A stretch of DNA of 64,000 nt from Lachnospiraceae bacterium (lineage in GTDB: Bacteria; Bacillota; Clostridia; Lachnospirales; Lachnospiraceae). A model generated the notes under the pieces. That model saw only the letters and a program-made list of their open reading frames with translations. It made no database searches and was not told where the DNA came from. The stretch lies in the NCBI GenBank assembly GCA_009774145.1, contig VSND01000015.1, positions 1 to 64,000 on the forward strand. The letters are read 5' to 3'. This document shows positions 61,676 to 64,000 of this stretch, one piece after another. Numbering within the stretch: position 1 is the stretch's first letter; the number at the start of each line of letters is the position of its first letter. A program made the position numbers and the translations under genes.

Positions 61676-63037
61676 TTACCCTTCCCCAAACCTCCGATAG
61701 CTTTCCTTCGTCTCTGTGTATGCAGCTGCACGCTGTATATGCAGATGTCTGTCCATTGCTTCTGCATCCTGCATGGTTTCCCGGATCATCCGAATCATTG
61801 TCTGTGCGTCTTTTGCCCTAAAGATATGCGCAGCTGCGGTATAATCCCGGTTATGCAGCGTCTCCTGAAATGCCAGGATCAGCTGATTGTTCTGAAACGC
61901 CCGGTATACAGCCGACACGATCTCCGATTCATGATTGATATCCAGATAATAATCACAGGACGCAAAAAGCTCATCCAGGATCCCGGCCTTCACCCCCGGA
62001 TAAAGACTTACATTTTTATACGAATCCATGCGCATCAGCTTTGATGACATTTCGGTAATGGCAGCAATATGGAAATGCATTTCGGGCAGCGCTTCGACCA
62101 GTTTCCTGCACTGTTCGATCCGGTCCGAATTCGTACAGATCAGCGCTTCCGGACGATAAAGGTTTTCCCTCTCAAACGGATAGATAAAGCCCAGCGGATG
62201 AACCAGTTCCGCCGGCGCACCCAGCTTCAGAAGCCGGTCATAAGACTCCCTCTTCTGAACCAGGACTTCTGCCGTCCGGCTGGCCTGGCCCTGCAGGATG
62301 ATCTGCATATTGCCGGGAATCTCATCCTGTACCGGTTCCTGCCAGAACAGAATATCCCGCTTTTTCTCCGAATGCAGTCTCTGAGACACAAAAAACGGGA
62401 TGGACAGGGAGTTAAAGAACAGCCTTTTCTGAATCAGCCCGGCTCTTTTCAATACATGTACCGCAAGCTCCGTCCGGTTCTGAAAAAAGTATACCCGTTC
62501 TCCCTCATTCAGAATGATATCGCCGGTTACATAATTTTCCACAATCACTTCTCTGCCGTCCGCTGAAAAATATGACCGGTTCACTTTCTGTCCTTTTGCA
62601 TTGAAAACAGTTCTGGCATACAGCGCACCGTATCGGTTGTAATGATCGCTGGAACGTACCACATGTTTCTCATCGTACCAGTCCACCACCTTCACCAGCC
62701 GTTTATGTTTTGGCTCCGCATAAAAGATCCTGCCTCTTTCCCGATACAGGTCATGGACCCTTCCCATACGGTTTGTCCCGCTGATCTCCCAGTATTCCGG
62801 CACCGGAATCTGGTTAAAATACCTGGGCCTGCCTGGTATTCCAGGCGCTTCTCTAAAGTCACCGAGAAAGAATCCATATATGGATATGACGTCTTCCGGC
62901 AGAAATCCGTCATCCTCGATGACCACGGCGGGACATTCATATCCTGCCTGCCGAAAGGAAGCATGAAGATTCTGGCTTTCCTGAAAATAATTATCAAAAA
63001 GCAGAACTATATCGCAGGGCTTAACAGCTTGATCCAT
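61676..63037 (-). CDS. gtfB: GtfB, glycosyltransferase-stabilising protein
   Basis: 453 residues: MDQAVKPCDIVLLFDNYFQ at the start, then YFNQIPVPEYWEISGTNRMGRV, FYAEPKHKRLVKVVDW, LYARTVFNAKGQKVNRSYFSADG, and a Rossmann-like C-terminal half (ICTNSDRIEQCRKLVEALPEMHFHIAAITEMS). GtfB forms a complex with GtfA and recognises the serine-rich acceptor protein, adding GlcNAc to Ser/Thr. Its start overlaps the GtfA end by 31 bases. Confidence 0.85.
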   Translation of the reverse strand: MDQAVKPCDIVLLFDNYFQESQNLHASFRQAGYECPAVVIEDDGFLPEDVISIYGFFLGDFREAPGIPGRPRYFNQIPVPEYWEISGTNRMGRVHDLYRERGRIFYAEPKHKRLVKVVDWYDEKHVVRSSDHYNRYGALYARTVFNAKGQKVNRSYFSADGREVIVENYVTGDIILNEGERVYFFQNRTELAVHVLKRAGLIQKRLFFNSLSIPFFVSQRLHSEKKRDILFWQEPVQDEIPGNMQIILQGQASRTAEVLVQKRESYDRLLKLGAPAELVHPLGFIYPFERENLYRPEALICTNSDRIEQCRKLVEALPEMHFHIAAITEMSSKLMRMDSYKNVSLYPGVKAGILDELFASCDYYLDINHESEIVSAVYRAFQNNQLILAFQETLHNRDYTAAAHIFRAKDAQTMIRMIRETMQDAEAMDRHLHIQRAAAYTETKESYRRFGEG

Positions 63038-64000
63038 CGTTTTTCCACCTCCTCTGTGAGATACCCCTTTGCTTTTTCATAAGAATGCTGATGGAAGGCT
63101 TCCAGATCCGACTCTTTAAACAGTAGGATGATACGCCGGGCCAGCTCTTCCACCCGCTCTTTTTTCTCCATCCGGTCGTGGACCGGAATCTTGTATCCGT
63201 TCTGCCCGTCATCAATAAAGTTCTGATTGCCGTAGCGGACATCAAATCCGATGATTGGAAGGCCGGAACCGACTGCTTCCATCAGGGTAAGTCCAAAGCC
63301 TTCGCTGGTGGAACCGGAAATATAGGCTTCATACCTTTTATACACTTCTTCCAGATCCTTCTGTCCTTTCAAACATACGAAACCGCCGCATCCCAGTTTT
63401 CCGATCAGCTCCTTCAGAGCCTTCTCCTCCCCGCCTTTTCCATAGATATCAAGCGTAAGATCCGGAATCTGTTCCCTTGCTGCCGTCACCGCTTCTATAA
63501 TCCAGTCCACATGCTTCTCACTGGCAAGCCTTGAGGCCGTAATCAGGGAGTGAGACTTTCTGCCGTTTTCCGGAACTTTCAGTTCATCCAGGCTTCCCAC
63601 CGGAATCGTCACCACATCCGGTTCTGCTCCCATATAAGTCTTAAACTGTTCCCGAAGCAGCCGGTTCTGGTCATCCGTAGCCGTCAGATAAAACGAAATA
63701 TGCTTATACTGGGCAAAGCTGTATTCATAATAATTGTTCCAGAGGATGTTCTGCTCATCCGTACTGCTCTCGCTGAAATGGTCTGCATGGATCGTGATCC
63801 CCAGTCTTGCAGGCCCTGCGTTCTGCATGACCGCCTGTCCGATTCCCGTGGTCCGGTCTATGATGACCGTATCTTCCGCCGTCAGGTTCAGACTGGAAAC
63901 AAGCAGCCCCACCAGTTCTTCTTTGGAGCCGATGAGCCGGTCCGGAAACTGATACATGACCATATCATCGTCCGTAATCTCTTCATAAGCAACTGTTCCG
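63007..64000 (-). CDS. gtfA: GtfA, O-GlcNAc glycosyltransferase (partial, 5' end outside the window)
   Basis: The visible 330 residues comprise the second part of GtfA (MVMYQFPDRLIGSKEELVGLL ... IHADHFSESS, NNYYEYSFAQYKHISFYLTATD) and a GT4-type donor domain (ASRLASEKHVDWIIEAV, LDIYGKGGEEKALKELI, YISGSTSEGFGLTLMEAVGSGLPIIGFDVRYGNQ). The frame continues to the window edge (GTVAYEEITDDD). With GtfB it starts O-glycosylation of serine-rich repeat adhesins exported by the accessory Sec system, whose genes would lie further right. Confidence 0.85.
   Translation of the reverse strand, partial: GTVAYEEITDDDMVMYQFPDRLIGSKEELVGLLVSSLNLTAEDTVIIDRTTGIGQAVMQNAGPARLGITIHADHFSESSTDEQNILWNNYYEYSFAQYKHISFYLTATDDQNRLLREQFKTYMGAEPDVVTIPVGSLDELKVPENGRKSHSLITASRLASEKHVDWIIEAVTAAREQIPDLTLDIYGKGGEEKALKELIGKLGCGGFVCLKGQKDLEEVYKRYEAYISGSTSEGFGLTLMEAVGSGLPIIGFDVRYGNQNFIDDGQNGYKIPVHDRMEKKERVEELARRIILLFKESDLEAFHQHSYEKAKGYLTEEVEKRWIKLLSPAI

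Noticed and set aside
85..64000. CRISPR array, tRNA or rRNA genes
   Set aside because: No regularly spaced repeats were seen, and no cloverleaf or rRNA-like sequence was noticed in the intergenic stretches; this was by eye only.

Overview
The window looks like chromosome from a gut-type Firmicute of the Clostridia, most likely Lachnospiraceae. The grounds are moderate GC with AT-rich accessory islands, AGGAGG-type ribosome binding sites with frequent GTG/TTG starts, MepA-like MATE pumps, PRD-type PTS regulators, Sapep dipeptidases, DUF1538/P-II, DUF3784, DUF4234, VanW and GtfA/GtfB genes. No rRNA, tRNA or CRISPR array was seen. Species was not determined.

Left part (1-9000, minus strand): an eroded array of VgrG/Pvc8-like spike genes carrying interchangeable C-terminal toxin domains. 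Six related segments lie in tandem. One keeps the full N-terminus but has a 1-base deletion and has lost its toxin. One joins the N-terminus directly to a C-terminal domain. Two lack the N-terminus but keep the spike, a hydrophobic pre-toxin region and a nuclease-like toxin. Two are smaller fragments. Small probable immunity genes follow the toxin ends. Every large copy is broken by a visible lesion (1-base deletion, 6-bp duplication making a stop, G-tract slip, internal deletion), and an IS200-type element sits between one toxin and its probable immunity gene.

9.1-24 kb: PIN-type toxin-antitoxin genes (one intact pair, one truncated), a subtilisin-like protease with a duplicated 3' scrap, a MATE pump, small DUF genes, MerR and MarR regulators, a MATE remnant, a DUF262 + HEPN defence-type pair whose first gene has lost its 5' end to an inverted dehydrogenase fragment, a VOC protein and an AraC regulator.

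24-43 kb: a shortened DUF1538 gene with its P-II-like partner, a FecR/WG-repeat lipoprotein inside a ~270-bp direct repeat, a ferredoxin-type aldo-keto reductase, a TetR-controlled locus (ABC remnant + MFS pump) with three operator-like repeats, a three-gene unit of GHKL ATPase, STAS-like DUF4325 and PIN nuclease, a VanW protein, an SPFH + NAD-kinase-like operon, a MarR-MATE operon and an Rpn-family nuclease.

43-61 kb: sugar/peptide salvage. A tightly packed minus-strand operon encodes a lactose/cellobiose-family PTS (IIA, IIB, IIC), a GrdB-related protein, an N4-(GlcNAc)-asparaginase-family enzyme, a Sapep dipeptidase, CutC and YitT. A MupG-like (DUF871) gene plus PRD activator lies just upstream. 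The two operons share a 19-bp palindrome 65-72 bp before their first start codons, so they are probably one regulon. A second cluster has a Sapep dipeptidase, a glucose-family EIICB and a divergent PRD regulator. The right edge holds GtfB and the start-less end of GtfA, which O-glycosylate serine-rich surface adhesins.
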